A DNA stretch of 64,000 nt from Microbacterium sp. AK031 (GTDB lineage: Bacteria > Actinomycetota > Actinomycetes > Actinomycetales > Microbacteriaceae), in the NCBI RefSeq assembly GCF_024807145.1, contig NZ_JANUCA010000002.1, forward strand, positions 186,001 through 250,000, read 5' to 3'. Every line of letters starts with the position of its first letter. The stretch's first letter is position 1. Of the stretch, positions 23,585 to 32,449 are shown one piece after another. The position numbers and the translations under genes were made by a program. A model generated the notes under the pieces. It was not told the origin of the DNA. It worked only from the letters and a program-made list of their open reading frames with translations, and made no database searches.

Positions 23585-25940
23585 CCGGCCGCGCAGAGGA
23601 GCGCATGACGCGCACGTGGATGCTCTTCATCAGCGGCTGATCGCTCTGCGCGCTGTAGTCGGCGTTGCCGACCAGGACGTTCATCTCGGGCATGTAACCG
23701 GCGGCGCTTCCTCGAGGCGTGTCGTACGCCACCGCCCGGTACTCGCGCAGTTCGCGCCGCGAACCGTCCTTCGACGTCGACACGATGTCGACGAGGTCAC
23801 CCTGTTCGATACCGCGATCGCGCATGTCGGCTTCGTTGAGGAAGATGAGCTCGCGCAGGTTCTTGACCCCGCGGTACCGGTCGTTGGCTGAGTAGATCGT
23901 GGTGTTCCACTGATCGTGCGAGCGCATGGTCTGCAGCACCAGCATGTCTTCGGCTGCCGGCCGCACATCGTGCAGGGCCGGGGTCGAGAAGTCCGCCCTG
24001 CCTGACGCCGTGCGGAAGTCGCGCTCGCGCGCGGGCTGAGGGATGCGGAAGCCGTTCGGGTGCGTGACGAGCTCGTTGAACCCCTCGAATCCCGGCAGCA
24101 CCTGTGCCATCACGTCTCGGATGCGCCCGTAATCGTCGACGTACGATTCCCACGGCGTCGCACTTTCAGGCATGGTCGCTCGCGCCATCCGCGCGATGAT
24201 GTCGGGCTCGGAGAGCAGGTGCTCGGATGCGGGCTTCTTCTTGCCGACCGACAGGTGGACCATGCTCATGGCGTCCTCGACGGTCTGGCCCTGGAGCCCG
24301 GCTGCCTGCTCGTCGCGCTCGGTGCGGCCGAGGCACGGGAGGATGAGGGCCTTCTCGCCGTGCACGAGGTGGCTGCGGTTGAGTTTCGTGCTGACCTGGA
24401 CGGTGAGCGCGCACTGGCTCAGCGCCTCTGCGGTGTATGTCGTGTCGGGCGCCGCCATCACGAAGTTGCCACCGAGGCTCACGAAGACCTTCACCGCCCC
24501 CTCATGCATGCGGTGGATGCTGGCGACGGTGTCCAGTCCCGGCTCGCGCGGCGAGGTGATCCCGCACACTGCGTCGAGCCGGTCCAGCAACGCTGCCGGG
24601 GCGTGGTGGTTGATGCCGCAGGTGCGGTTGCCCTGCACGTTGCTGTGCCCTCGTACCGGCGCTGGACCGGCTCCTGGCCGGCCGATGTTGCCCCGGAGAA
24701 GCAGCACGTTCACGAACTCGCGGACCATGTCGACCGCATGTTCCTGCTGGCTCACGCCGAGGCACCAGCTGATGATCGTCTTGTTCGCCTTCAGGTAGAT
24801 CGCGCCCGCCGCCCTGATCTGCGCCTCGGTGAGGCCGGACTGCTGCTCGAGTTCAGACCACGGTGTCGCCTCGACGACGGCGCGATACTCCTCGATGCCT
24901 TGCGTGTGCCGCTCGATGAATTCGGCGTCGAGCGCGCTCGGGTCGGTCTCGGCCGCTTCGAAGACGACCTTCGCGATGCCGCGCATCAGCGCCATGTCGC
25001 CGCCGATGCGCACCTGCAGGTCGAGGGTGCCAGTCTCGTGGGTCTTGAAGAGCGCCATGTCGACGAAGTCGTGCGGCACCGTCGTGCGCGTGGATGCGGC
25101 TTCGATCAACGGATTGACATGCACGACCTGCGCGCCGTTCTTCACGGCATCCGACAGCGCGGTCAGCATGCGGGGCGCGTTCGAGGCGGCGTTCACGCCG
25201 AGGAGGAACAGCGCGTCCGTCTGCTCCCAGTCCTCGACCGTGGTGGTGCCCTTGCCGGAGCCGATCGACGCGGTCAGCGCGCGGCCGGATGCTTCGTGGC
25301 ACATGTTCGAGCAGTCCGGCATGTTGTTCGTGCCGTACTCACGGATCATCAACTGATAGAGGAAGGATGCTTCGTTGCTCAGCCGTCCGGATGTGTAGAA
25401 CGTCGCCTCATCCGGGCTGTCCAGCGCCCGCAGCTCTTCGCCGATGAGGGCGAAGGCATCGTCCCAGCTGATCGGGGCGTAGCGATCGGTCTCGCGGTCA
25501 TAGACCATCGGCTCGGTCAGTCGGCCGGCGTTCTCGAGCTCGTGGTCGGTCCACTGCGAGAGCTCGGTGACGGTGTGCTGCGAGAAGAAGCCGCTGCCGA
25601 CGCGCTTGTGCGTCATCTCCCACGTGACATGCTTCATGCCGTTCTCGCAGATGTCGAGCTTCAGCCCCTTCTGATCGTCCGGCCAGGCGCATCCTGGGCA
25701 GTCGAAGCCCTTGATGGGGTGGTTCATGGTGAACATCGCCAGCGCGCCGCTCACCGGCCGCTTCGATTCCAGCAGCACCTCGCCGACCGACAGTGCCGCG
25801 CCCCAGCCCGCGGCGGGGTGCTCGTAGTCCTGCTGCGACCATGGCCGAGTGGTCACGGGGCCGTATCCGCCCTGCCTGGGCTCTGCAGACATCAAACCGA
25901 GCGTCGTGCCGCGTTTCGGGTCATCATCGAGACTGGTCAT
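23553..25940 (-). CDS. FdhF/YdeP-type molybdopterin oxidoreductase
   Basis: A 795-residue molybdenum or tungsten bis-MGD oxidoreductase related to formate dehydrogenase alpha subunits. Cys81 and Cys84 (CPGCAW) with Cys98 probably bind an Fe-S cluster, but not in the usual CxxCxxxC spacing. The [11 protein letters not shown] segment aligns with DCCARVUHG of E. coli FdhH, putting Cys214 at the selenocysteine site. [11 protein letters not shown] and [19 protein letters not shown] are cofactor-binding stretches. ATG 25940 has GGAAGG 8 nt upstream. It overlaps the end of fdhD, supporting a formate-related role. YdeP-group enzymes are poorly characterised, so the substrate is uncertain. Confidence 0.85.
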   Translation of the reverse strand: MTSLDDDPKRGTTLGLMSAEPRQGGYGPVTTRPWSQQDYEHPAAGWGAALSVGEVLLESKRPVSGALAMFTMNHPIKGFDCPGCAWPDDQKGLKLDICENGMKHVTWEMTHKRVGSGFFSQHTVTELSQWTDHELENAGRLTEPMVYDRETDRYAPISWDDAFALIGEELRALDSPDEATFYTSGRLSNEASFLYQLMIREYGTNNMPDCSNMCHEASGRALTASIGSGKGTTTVEDWEQTDALFLLGVNAASNAPRMLTALSDAVKNGAQVVHVNPLIEAASTRTTVPHDFVDMALFKTHETGTLDLQVRIGGDMALMRGIAKVVFEAAETDPSALDAEFIERHTQGIEEYRAVVEATPWSELEQQSGLTEAQIRAAGAIYLKANKTIISWCLGVSQQEHAVDMVREFVNVLLLRGNIGRPGAGPAPVRGHSNVQGNRTCGINHHAPAALLDRLDAVCGITSPREPGLDTVASIHRMHEGAVKVFVSLGGNFVMAAPDTTYTAEALSQCALTVQVSTKLNRSHLVHGEKALILPCLGRTERDEQAAGLQGQTVEDAMSMVHLSVGKKKPASEHLLSEPDIIARMARATMPESATPWESYVDDYGRIRDVMAQVLPGFEGFNELVTHPNGFRIPQPARERDFRTASGRADFSTPALHDVRPAAEDMLVLQTMRSHDQWNTTIYSANDRYRGVKNLRELIFLNEADMRDRGIEQGDLVDIVSTSKDGSRRELREYRAVAYDTPRGSAAGYMPEMNVLVGNADYSAQSDQPLMKSIHVRVMRSSARPVSPRPRSRRG

Positions 25941-26817
25941 GTCCTGCACCTTCCGTCACGAGCACATCTTCGGATGCCGCCTGCTCCACTCGCACACGGT
26001 GAGGATGCGAGTACACGTTCATGCTCCTCCCCCGGAGGAATCCAACCAGGGTCAGACCCGACTTCTCGGCGAGTTCGGCCGCGAGCGATGAGGGCGCGGA
26101 GACCGCAGCGAGAACAGGTATGCCCGCCATCACGGCCTTCTGCACGAGCTCGAAGCTCGCCCGACCCGACACCTGCAGCACGGCTGCGCGCAGCGGCAGC
26201 CGGTCGTTCAGCAGCGCCCAGCCGACCACCTTGTCGACGGCGTTGTGCCGGCCGACGTCTTCACGCAGCACGAGCAGTTCCCCGGTGACGGCGTCGAAGA
26301 GCGCCGCCGCATGCAGTCCGCCGGTCTTCTCGAAGACATCCTGCTTCTCACGCAAACGGACGGGATAAGTGACGAGGTCGGCGGCGTCGACGATCATGTC
26401 ATCGCCTGCGACGTCGTACCGGGACACGGTCTCCACCGCGTCGATGCTGGCTTTTCCGCATACGCCGCAGGAACTGGTCGTGTAGAAGGCCCGCGCGACG
26501 TCCGGCGCGGGCGGCGCCACACCGGGAGCGAGCGTGATGTCCAAGACGTTGTAGGTGTTCTCCACACCGCCGGTGCCGGGTCCACCGCAGTGGATCGCGG
26601 AATGGAACTCCTCACCTGAGCCGATCACGCCTTCTGAGACGAGGAAGCCGGCGGCGAGCTCTACATCAGCCCCGGGCGTGCGCATCGTCACGGCCAACGG
26701 GGTTCCGCCGACGCGGATCTCGAGAGGCTCTTCGACGGCAAGCGTGTCGGCGCGACGATTCACACCGTCGTCCAGTGCGATCCTCACCACCGACCGCCGT
26801 GTCGTGATCCGGCCCAT
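25924..26817 (-). CDS. fdhD: FdhD sulfurtransferase for formate dehydrogenase
   Basis: A 297-residue cytoplasmic sulfur carrier that passes sulfur to the molybdenum cofactor of formate dehydrogenases. The catalytic loop is present as SSCGVCGK (CxxC) at about residue 130. [30 protein letters not shown] and the C-terminal [14 protein letters not shown] are family hallmarks. ATG 26817 is chosen because TACGCT (26825-26830 on the plus strand) ends 7 nt upstream. It overlaps the downstream oxidoreductase by 17 nt, so the two form an operon, and it is divergent from moeA with back-to-back -10 boxes. Confidence 0.95.
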   Translation of the reverse strand: MGRITTRRSVVRIALDDGVNRRADTLAVEEPLEIRVGGTPLAVTMRTPGADVELAAGFLVSEGVIGSGEEFHSAIHCGGPGTGGVENTYNVLDITLAPGVAPPAPDVARAFYTTSSCGVCGKASIDAVETVSRYDVAGDDMIVDAADLVTYPVRLREKQDVFEKTGGLHAAALFDAVTGELLVLREDVGRHNAVDKVVGWALLNDRLPLRAAVLQVSGRASFELVQKAVMAGIPVLAAVSAPSSLAAELAEKSGLTLVGFLRGRSMNVYSHPHRVRVEQAASEDVLVTEGAGHDQSR

Positions 26818-26824
26818 GCCTCCG

Positions 26825-26861
26825 AGCGTACCCCCGCGCGAGACGCGTGGACGGCTAGCGT
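26825..26861. promoter_or_regulatory. Divergent leaderless promoters of fdhD and moeA
   Basis: The fdhD -10 (TACGCT on the minus strand, plus positions 26825-26830) and the moeA -10 (TAGCGT, 26856-26861) lie only 25 nt apart, each 7-8 nt from its start codon. The two -35 regions must overlap, so one bound regulator or polymerase would affect both directions. Confidence 0.55.
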
Positions 26862-26869
26862 GGGTTCCG

Positions 26870-28072
26870 ATGATCACGATCGACGAGCACCGCGCGCGCA
26901 TCCTCCGCGCGGCCGGCCGCCTTCCTGCAGTGGAGAGCTTCCTCACCGAGGCACGAGGCCGGGTGCTCGCGGCCGATGTGATCAGCCGCTGGCCCACACC
27001 GCTCTTCGACAACTCGGCGATGGACGGTTACGCCGTCCGAGCGGCGGATGCCGCAGCAGGCACCACGCTGAAGATCGTCGCCGATGTGGCAGCCGGTTCG
27101 GCGGAGGATCCCGGGCTCGGGCGGGGCGAAGCCGCGCGCATCATGACGGGTGCTGCCATTCCTTCGGACGCGGATGCTGTCGTGCCACTGGAACACACGG
27201 ATCTGGGCACCGCAATCCGCGCCGCGGCACCAGAGCAGATCACCGTGCTCGTCGCGCCGGAGCCCGGCGCGCACATTCGCCGCCGCGGGGAGGACGCTCC
27301 GGCGGGCGCACTGGCCGTCGCATCCGGAACGACGCTGGGCGCATGGCAGCTCTCCGCCATCGCCTCAGCGGGATTCGAGCAGGTCACCGTGCATCCCGCC
27401 GCACGCGTCGCGATCATCTCGACGGGCAGCGAACTCATCGCCCCGTCCGGTACCCCCCTGCGAGGGCAGATCCCGGAGTCGAACTCCGTGCTGCTGAATG
27501 CGGCGGCGCGCGACGCGGGCGCCCTGGTCACGAGCATCCGCATCGTCGCGGATGACCCCTCCGCCCTTCGGCGTGCGCTGGACGACGTGGATGCCGACGC
27601 CGTCATCCTCTCCGGAGGGGCGAGTGTCGGCGCCTTCGATGTCGTCAAGGCGGTGCTCGGCGGAGAGCGCGGCGTGCGCTTCGATCAGGTCGCGATGCAA
27701 CCGGGCAAACCTCAGGGCTTCGGTGTGCTCGATTCGGGGCTGATCGCATTCTGTCTTCCGGGGAATCCCGTGAGCGTCGCCGCCTCTTTCGAGATGTTCG
27801 TCCGCCCCGCGATGCGGCGGATGGCCGGGTTCGCCGACGTCGACCGGCCTCGCGTTGTACGTGCGGCCGGGGCTGCGTGGGCCAGCCCCAAGGGGCGAGT
27901 CCAGATCGTGCCCGCGGTGTTCGATGACGAGACCGTCCGGCCCGCGACTCGCGGCGCGAGCGGCTCCCACTTGGTGAACTCGCTCGCCGCCGCCACGTCG
28001 TTCGCGCTCATCCCCGCTGAGACAGAACGTGTGGAAGCGGGGGACCCCGTGACGGTGATGGTCCTGTCATGA
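26870..28072 (+). CDS. moeA: Molybdopterin molybdenumtransferase
   Basis: A 400-residue MoeA that inserts molybdate into adenylylated molybdopterin. [14 protein letters not shown] at about 40-55 and [13 protein letters not shown] at about 85-100 mark domains [11 protein letters not shown], then [15 protein letters not shown] and [13 protein letters not shown] (the MPT/Mg-binding GGxS loop) mark the catalytic domain. [10 protein letters not shown] and [17 protein letters not shown] complete it. TAGCGT ends 8 nt before the ATG (leaderless). It overlaps mobA by 4 nt, so moeA, mobA and the DUF6457 gene form a cofactor operon divergent from fdhD. Confidence 0.95.
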   Translation: MITIDEHRARILRAAGRLPAVESFLTEARGRVLAADVISRWPTPLFDNSAMDGYAVRAADAAAGTTLKIVADVAAGSAEDPGLGRGEAARIMTGAAIPSDADAVVPLEHTDLGTAIRAAAPEQITVLVAPEPGAHIRRRGEDAPAGALAVASGTTLGAWQLSAIASAGFEQVTVHPAARVAIISTGSELIAPSGTPLRGQIPESNSVLLNAAARDAGALVTSIRIVADDPSALRRALDDVDADAVILSGGASVGAFDVVKAVLGGERGVRFDQVAMQPGKPQGFGVLDSGLIAFCLPGNPVSVAASFEMFVRPAMRRMAGFADVDRPRVVRAAGAAWASPKGRVQIVPAVFDDETVRPATRGASGSHLVNSLAAATSFALIPAETERVEAGDPVTVMVLS

Positions 28073-28656
28073 CCGCGCCTACCGCGGCGCTCGTGCTCGC
28101 CGGTGGCCGGTCCGCACGATTGGGCGGGGTGGACAAGGCGACACTGGAGGTCGACGGCATCCCGCTGATCGACCACGTCTATGCCGCGGTGCGCGGGTGC
28201 GCGCCCATCATCTCGGTCGGGCCGGACGGCATCGCACGCTCCGGCATTCGTGTCGCGCGTGAGGATCCGCCCTTCGCGGGACCCGCTGCGGCGGTCGCCG
28301 CGGGTCTCGCGGCACTTGAGGGGTCGGAGGCGACCGAGACGTGGCTGCTCGCATGTGATCTCCCCCGCGCGAAGGAACTCGTCGCACAGCTCGCGGAAGC
28401 GCCGATCCCCGCCGATGCCGACGGCGTCGTCGCGATGGATGCCGAAGGACGGGTGCAGTGGCTCGCCGGCCGCTACCGCGTCTCGGCGTTGAGGGGCGCT
28501 GTGGCACAGCATCCGGAACCCGCCGGACTCTCGATGCGGAAGCTCTTCGAGAGCCTACGGCTGCACACCGTCGACGACGCCGGAACGGCTGTCGATCTTG
28601 ATACCTGGGCGGCCATCGAGGACTATCGAAGCAGTCGAAAGGACGACCATGCCTGA
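28069..28656 (+). CDS. mobA: MobA-like molybdenum cofactor guanylyltransferase
   Basis: A 195-residue nucleotidyltransferase that joins GMP to Mo-molybdopterin, the last step before insertion into bis-MGD enzymes such as the neighbouring oxidoreductase. The GTP loop LAGGRSARLGGVDKATLEV at residues 10-28 is diagnostic, and REDPPFAGPAAAVAAGL and WLLACDLPRAKEL (Mg-binding Asp) follow. At 195 residues it is near the usual family length. It overlaps moeA (ATGA) and the next small gene by 8 nt. Confidence 0.9.
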   Translation: MTAPTAALVLAGGRSARLGGVDKATLEVDGIPLIDHVYAAVRGCAPIISVGPDGIARSGIRVAREDPPFAGPAAAVAAGLAALEGSEATETWLLACDLPRAKELVAQLAEAPIPADADGVVAMDAEGRVQWLAGRYRVSALRGAVAQHPEPAGLSMRKLFESLRLHTVDDAGTAVDLDTWAAIEDYRSSRKDDHA

Positions 28657-28909
28657 TGCTCCACAAGACCTCGATGCCTGGGTCGCAGCCCTCGCCGAGT
28701 CGCTCGGACTCGGCACTGACGAGCATCCGATCGCCCTGCTGCTGGATCTCACACGTGACGCCGCACACGGCGTCGTGCGGCCTGCCGGCCCGTTGACGAC
28801 GTACCTCGTCGGCCTCGCCGTCGCGCAGGGCATGACGGTCGAGGATGCCGTCGCCCGCACTCGCGTGACGATCGCGGAGTGGAAGGCAGACGGGTCGGAA
28901 CCTGCCTGA
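28649..28909 (+). CDS. Small DUF6457-type protein of the Moco operon
   Basis: An 86-residue acidic, all-helical protein (LDAWVAALAESLGLG, IALLLDLTRDAAHGVVRPAG, PLTTYLVGLAVAQGMTVEDA). It overlaps the mobA end by 8 nt. Small proteins of this kind are commonly encoded beside actinobacterial moaA or mobA, and I recall them as DUF6457. It may help molybdenum-cofactor handling, but no function is known to me. ATG 28649 has AAAGGA about 9 nt upstream. Confidence 0.7.
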   Translation: MPDAPQDLDAWVAALAESLGLGTDEHPIALLLDLTRDAAHGVVRPAGPLTTYLVGLAVAQGMTVEDAVARTRVTIAEWKADGSEPA

Positions 28910-29027
28910 ACGGGCCTGAACCTGCCCGAATGGGTAGGCGCAAACGGTTCGAGAGTAGGTATCGCACTCGCCGCTGCTGGGACAGTCTGGACGTGCGGAG
29001 ATCTCCCGCATGAGAGGAAGGACGAAG

Positions 29028-30248
29028 ATGTCTGGAAACAGAGCGGTCGCCTACGAAGGTCCCGGCGTCGTGAAGGTGATCGAGACCGATTACCCCGACT
29101 TCGAGCTTCACGACGGACCGGGAGTGAATCCCGCGAACGTCGGTCGCAAGATCCCGCACGGCGTCATCCTCCGGACCGTCGCGACCAACATCTGCGGGTC
29201 GGATCAGCATATGGTGCGCGGGCGCACGACGGCTCCCGAGGGACTCGTGCTGGGTCATGAGATCACCGGCGAGGTGATCGAGGTCGGCCCGGATGTCGAG
29301 TTCATCAAGGTCGGCGACATCGTCTCGGTGCCGTTCAACATCTCGTGCGGACGCTGTCGCAACTGCAAGGAGGGCAAGACCGGCATCTGCCTGAACGTGA
29401 ATCCCGACCGTCCGGGCAGCGCCTACGGCTACGTCGACATGGGTGGGTGGGTCGGCGGCCAGGCGGAGTACGTGCTCGTGCCCTACGCAGACTGGAACCT
29501 GCTGAAGTTCCCCGACCGCGACCAGGCGCTCGAGAAGATCCTCGATCTGACGATGCTCTCCGACATCTTCCCCACCGGCTTCCATGGCGCCGTCACGGCA
29601 GGAGTCGGTGTCGGTTCCACGGTGTACATCGCGGGTGCAGGACCAGTGGGTCTCGCGGCAGCCGTCGGTGCGCAGCTTCTCGGTGCCGCGGTCGTGGTCG
29701 TCGGTGACATGAACGAGGAGCGCCTCGCGCAGGCGCGCAGTTTCGGCTGCGAGACCATCAATGTCGGCGAGGGCTCAGTGCCCGATCAGCTCGATCAGCT
29801 CTTGGGTGTGCCGGAGGTGGATGCTGCGGTCGACGCCGTCGGGTTCGAGGCGCGCAGCGAGGGCCATGGCGCGAAGGCGAAGGAGGCTCCGGCGACCGTG
29901 CTCAACTCGCTCATGGATGTGACCGCCGCGGGCGGTGGTATCGGCATCCCCGGCCTCTACGTCACGGGAGATCCAGGTGCGATCGATGAGGCTGCCAAAG
30001 TTGGCTCGCTCTCGATCAGTCTCGGCACCGGATGGGCGAAGTCGCTGTCCTTCACCACCGGGCAGTGCCCCGTCATGCGCTACAACCGGCAGCTCATGAT
30101 GGCGATCCTGCACGACAAGGCGCACATCGCCTCCGCGGTCAACGCCAAGGCGATCACTCTGGATGAGGCGCCACAGGGCTACGCCGAGTTCGATGCGGGT
30201 GCGGCGACGAAGTACGTCCTCAATCCCAACGGATACATCGCTTCCTGA
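29028..30248 (+). CDS. fdhA: Glutathione-independent formaldehyde dehydrogenase
   Basis: A 406-residue zinc-dependent medium-chain dehydrogenase of the Pseudomonas putida FdhA type, which oxidises formaldehyde to formate with tightly bound NAD. Catalytic-zinc ligands are Cys in NICGSDQH, His-Glu in LGHEITGEV, and Asp in the C-half. The structural zinc loop is CGRCRNCKEGKTGIC. The coenzyme domain has AGAGPVGLAAA. The characteristic long insertion around SEGHGAKAKEAPATVL is present. AGAGGAAGG precedes ATG 29028. It is followed after 50 nt by a GlcG-type gene and then a hairpin, and sits beside formate-dehydrogenase and Moco genes. Confidence 0.93.
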   Translation: MSGNRAVAYEGPGVVKVIETDYPDFELHDGPGVNPANVGRKIPHGVILRTVATNICGSDQHMVRGRTTAPEGLVLGHEITGEVIEVGPDVEFIKVGDIVSVPFNISCGRCRNCKEGKTGICLNVNPDRPGSAYGYVDMGGWVGGQAEYVLVPYADWNLLKFPDRDQALEKILDLTMLSDIFPTGFHGAVTAGVGVGSTVYIAGAGPVGLAAAVGAQLLGAAVVVVGDMNEERLAQARSFGCETINVGEGSVPDQLDQLLGVPEVDAAVDAVGFEARSEGHGAKAKEAPATVLNSLMDVTAAGGGIGIPGLYVTGDPGAIDEAAKVGSLSISLGTGWAKSLSFTTGQCPVMRYNRQLMMAILHDKAHIASAVNAKAITLDEAPQGYAEFDAGAATKYVLNPNGYIAS

Positions 30249-30298
30249 GACCTGACCAAGTCCCGGCAGGGGCCGGGCAGAAACAGAAGGAGTAGATC

Positions 30299-30700
30299 AT
30301 GACCAGTGTCAACCTCGAAGATGCCCGTCGCGTCATCGCCGCCGCGGAGAAGAAGGCTACGGAGATCGGCCAGCCCATGAACATCGCGGTCGTCGATTCC
30401 GGCGGCAATCTCGTCGCGCACGTGCGACAGGACGGCGCCTGGATCGGCAGCGTCAACATCTCGATCAACAAGGCCTGGACGTCGAAGGCTTTCGACATCT
30501 CGACGAAGGATCTCGGCGACAACTCGCAGCCGACACAGCAGTTCTTCGGCATCCAGAACACGAACGGCGGCAAGGTCGCGATCTTCGCCGGCGGCATCCC
30601 GCTGCAACGCGACGGCGAGGTCGTGGGCGCGGTGGGCGTCAGCGGCGGCTCCGGCGAGCAGGACCACTCGGTCGCCGAAGCGGGCGCGGCAGCGCTCTAA
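30299..30700 (+). CDS. GlcG/HbpS-family protein
   Basis: A 133-residue alpha/beta protein. MNIAVVDSGGNLVAHVRQDGA, SINKAWTSKAFDI and VGAVGVSGGSGEQDHSVAEA are hallmarks of the GlcG/HbpS (DUF336) family, cytoplasmic or extracellular haem- or cofactor-binding octamers often linked to oxidative stress or to alcohol and aldehyde oxidation operons. No signal peptide is present. GAAGGAG lies 7 nt before the ATG. It follows fdhA by 50 nt and precedes a strong hairpin, so the two form one transcription unit. Confidence 0.85.
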   Translation: MTSVNLEDARRVIAAAEKKATEIGQPMNIAVVDSGGNLVAHVRQDGAWIGSVNISINKAWTSKAFDISTKDLGDNSQPTQQFFGIQNTNGGKVAIFAGGIPLQRDGEVVGAVGVSGGSGEQDHSVAEAGAAAL

Positions 30701-30721
30701 TCGGTTCCTTCTGAACATAAT

Positions 30722-30759
30722 CCGAGCGTTCCCCGCCCAGACGGGTGGGGAACGCTCGG
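30722..30759 (+). terminator. Hairpin terminator of the fdhA operon
   Basis: Perfect 13-nt arms CCGAGCGTTCCCC (30722-30734) and GGGGAACGCTCGG (30747-30759) enclose a 12-nt loop. No T-run follows. The right arm directly abuts the TAGGTT -10 box (30761-30766) of the next gene, so terminator and promoter share DNA. Confidence 0.7.
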
Positions 30760-30772
30760 GTAGGTTGGCGTC

Positions 30773-31600
30773 ATGGACAGCGAAGATGCTTCCCCAGGAA
30801 CACGCAGACTGCTCGTCGATCTGGATCGCACAGTCGCGGATCAGGCCGACCGCCATGCACTGGAGCTCGAATCCCTTCTGGCGATCCTGCGCTCGCCGCG
30901 GTTGGATGACCGCTCGGCCAGATCGTCCGCGATCGACACGGCCGCGTCGGCGTTGGTGCGACTGAGGACCGAGGCCGACGAACAGCGCAGTTCGATCCTC
31001 GAACCGGTCGTCGGCGCATTCGCCCGCCTTCGAAGCGACCTCCGTCCGCTGGAACGGTTCGGCTCGCTGGAGATCCAGTTCATCGAGCCGCCGGCCACCG
31101 GGCGGGCACTGCCCAGCGAGGTCGCCCACGCCGCACGGGCGATCGTCCGCAACACCATCCTCGGGCTGGTCGACGGAGGCGAGGTGAACCGCGTTCGCGT
31201 GCAGTGGGACTGCGACGGGCTGAACCTTCTGGTCAGCATCCGTGACGACGGCCTCGGCACCCTGAGCGTGCACGATGAGTCGTTGCGTCCGATCGCCGAG
31301 CGGGTCACATCCATCGACGGCGTGCTGAGCGTGGATGCCACGCCCGGCTGGGGCTCGTCCGTGGATGTGCGACTCCCGTTGGATCCTCGCTCCGACACCA
31401 AACCGCTCGCCACCGGTGCGTTGCTGACCGTGCGCGAGCACGATGTGCTGCGCCTCGTCACCGCCGGAGAACGCAACCAGGCGATCGCCGCTCAGCTCGG
31501 GATCAGCGCCAACACGGTGAAGTTCCACGTCTCGAACCTGCTGCGGAAGGTCGGAGCCAGCACGAGGGCCGAATTGACCGCGCTGGCGCTGCCGCGGTAG
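30773..31600 (+). CDS. LuxR-type regulator with a histidine-kinase-like ATPase domain
   Basis: A 275-residue protein with an unusual order. Helical residues 1-110 are followed by a GHKL-like ATPase region at about 115-200 (ARAIVRNTILGLVDGGEV as N-box-like helix, SIRDDGLGTLSV as the G1-like DxGxG loop, TPGWGSSVDVRLPL as the end of the fold). A C-terminal GerE/LuxR helix-turn-helix at about 210-275 follows (LTVREHDVLRLVTAGERNQ, ISANTVKFHVSNLLRKVGA). There is no phospho-acceptor His box or receiver domain. TAGGTT ends 6 nt before ATG. It follows the formaldehyde dehydrogenase operon and may regulate it. Confidence 0.8.
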   Translation: MDSEDASPGTRRLLVDLDRTVADQADRHALELESLLAILRSPRLDDRSARSSAIDTAASALVRLRTEADEQRSSILEPVVGAFARLRSDLRPLERFGSLEIQFIEPPATGRALPSEVAHAARAIVRNTILGLVDGGEVNRVRVQWDCDGLNLLVSIRDDGLGTLSVHDESLRPIAERVTSIDGVLSVDATPGWGSSVDVRLPLDPRSDTKPLATGALLTVREHDVLRLVTAGERNQAIAAQLGISANTVKFHVSNLLRKVGASTRAELTALALPR

Positions 31601-31602
31601 GG

Positions 31603-31941
31603 CTACGCCTCCGATTCCTCCTCCGGCTCCTCCTGCAGCGCGCGGATCTCGATGCGGCACTGCAGCGCGGTCGACGCCTTGGTCGCCCATTCGACTGCCG
31701 CATCGGCGTCGGCGGCCTCGATCACCCAGAAACCGCCGACGTATGAGGCTGCTTCCACGAACGGCTCGTCGAGCACCTGCGTCTGGCCAGAGGAGACGTC
31801 GACGGTCTTCGCAGTCGAAGGCGGGTACAGTCCGCCGCCGAAGACGAAAGCACCGGAGTCTTTGAGCGCCGTGTTGAACTCGTCGACTGCTGCCATGACG
31901 TCGGCAAGCTCGGCCGGGTCGAACTCCTGCATCGACTCCAT
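31603..31941 (-). CDS. YciI-like (DGPF-domain) protein, possibly N-terminally truncated
   Basis: A 112-residue protein. VDEFNTALKDSGAFVFGGGL, then PPSTAKTV and DEPFVEAASYVGGFWVIEA (the DGPF-type segment) identify the YCII/DGPF family. Family members normally begin with a beta strand like MKYLLLIY about 12 residues before the first helix; here that strand is absent and the upstream in-frame residues (ending ASATEPT) do not restore it. The ATG at 31941 lacks a clear ribosome site. It lies downstream of an HxlR gene on the same strand. Either the start is wrong or the gene is decaying. Confidence 0.6.
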   Translation of the reverse strand: MESMQEFDPAELADVMAAVDEFNTALKDSGAFVFGGGLYPPSTAKTVDVSSGQTQVLDEPFVEAASYVGGFWVIEAADADAAVEWATKASTALQCRIEIRALQEEPEEESEA

Positions 31942-31991
31942 CGTCGGCTCGGTCGCCGACGCCGGACCGCGCTCGAACTGCGGGACGGCGC

Positions 31992-32363
31992 TCAGCCGAC
32001 AGAGCGCTGATCATAGGCATCACGGGCGACGAGCACTTCCTCGATGTGGTGCTCGGCCCACCGCCCCAGTGCGGTGAGCGGCTCGCGAAGAGTGAGGCCG
32101 AGTGGTGTGAGTTCGTACTCGACCCGAGGAGGCATCTCGTCGTACGCGGTTCGCGTCAGCAGTCCGTCGCGCTCGAGGTCTCGAAGGGTGTCGGCGAGCA
32201 CCTTGGCGCTGATGCCACCCGCTCGTTCGCGGATGGCACCGAACCGCGCCGGACCATCGCTCAGCGCGATCACGATCATGGCGGTCCATTTGTTCGCGAC
32301 CCTGGCCAAAGAGGTGCGCGAAGGGCAGCTGGTCAACATGACGTTCCACACCGGATCGGACAT
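31992..32363 (-). CDS. HxlR-family transcriptional regulator
   Basis: A 123-residue winged-helix protein. CPSRTSLARVANKWTAMIVI carries the family's N-terminal cysteine (Cys13) and KW motif, and RFGAIRERAGGISAKVLADT is the HTH, followed by the wing and GLTLREPLTALGRWAEHHI. HxlR proteins sense electrophiles or oxidants. It is divergent from an NTF2-like gene across an array of GTTAC/GTAAC half-sites, so both are probably under its control. Confidence 0.9.
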   Translation of the reverse strand: MSDPVWNVMLTSCPSRTSLARVANKWTAMIVIALSDGPARFGAIRERAGGISAKVLADTLRDLERDGLLTRTAYDEMPPRVEYELTPLGLTLREPLTALGRWAEHHIEEVLVARDAYDQRSVG

Positions 32364-32380
32364 CAGGATCTCTCCTCATA

Positions 32381-32412
32381 GTTACGTTGAGGTAACAGGT
32401 TACCAAATGTAA
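32381..32412. promoter_or_regulatory. HxlR operator array
   Basis: Four alternating half-sites lie between the divergent genes: GTTAC (32381-32385), GGTAAC (32391-32396), GTTACC (32399-32404) and GTAA (32409-32412). They form GTTAC-N6-GTAAC and the near-perfect GGTAACAGGTTACC (32391-32404). Dense, overlapping palindromes are typical of wHTH repressor sites. Confidence 0.65.
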
Positions 32413-32449
32413 TCATTGCGGTATGACCGCCCAGAATGAAGGAGACATC

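Noticed and set aside
24060..26288. A 742-codon open frame antisense to the molybdopterin oxidoreductase and fdhD
   Set aside because: No motifs, His/Arg/Val-biased shadow composition; both genes underneath are clearly recognised.
26818..27012. 65-codon N-terminal extension of fdhD
   Set aside because: It would cover the divergent moeA start; a leaderless -10 box sits exactly before ATG 26817.
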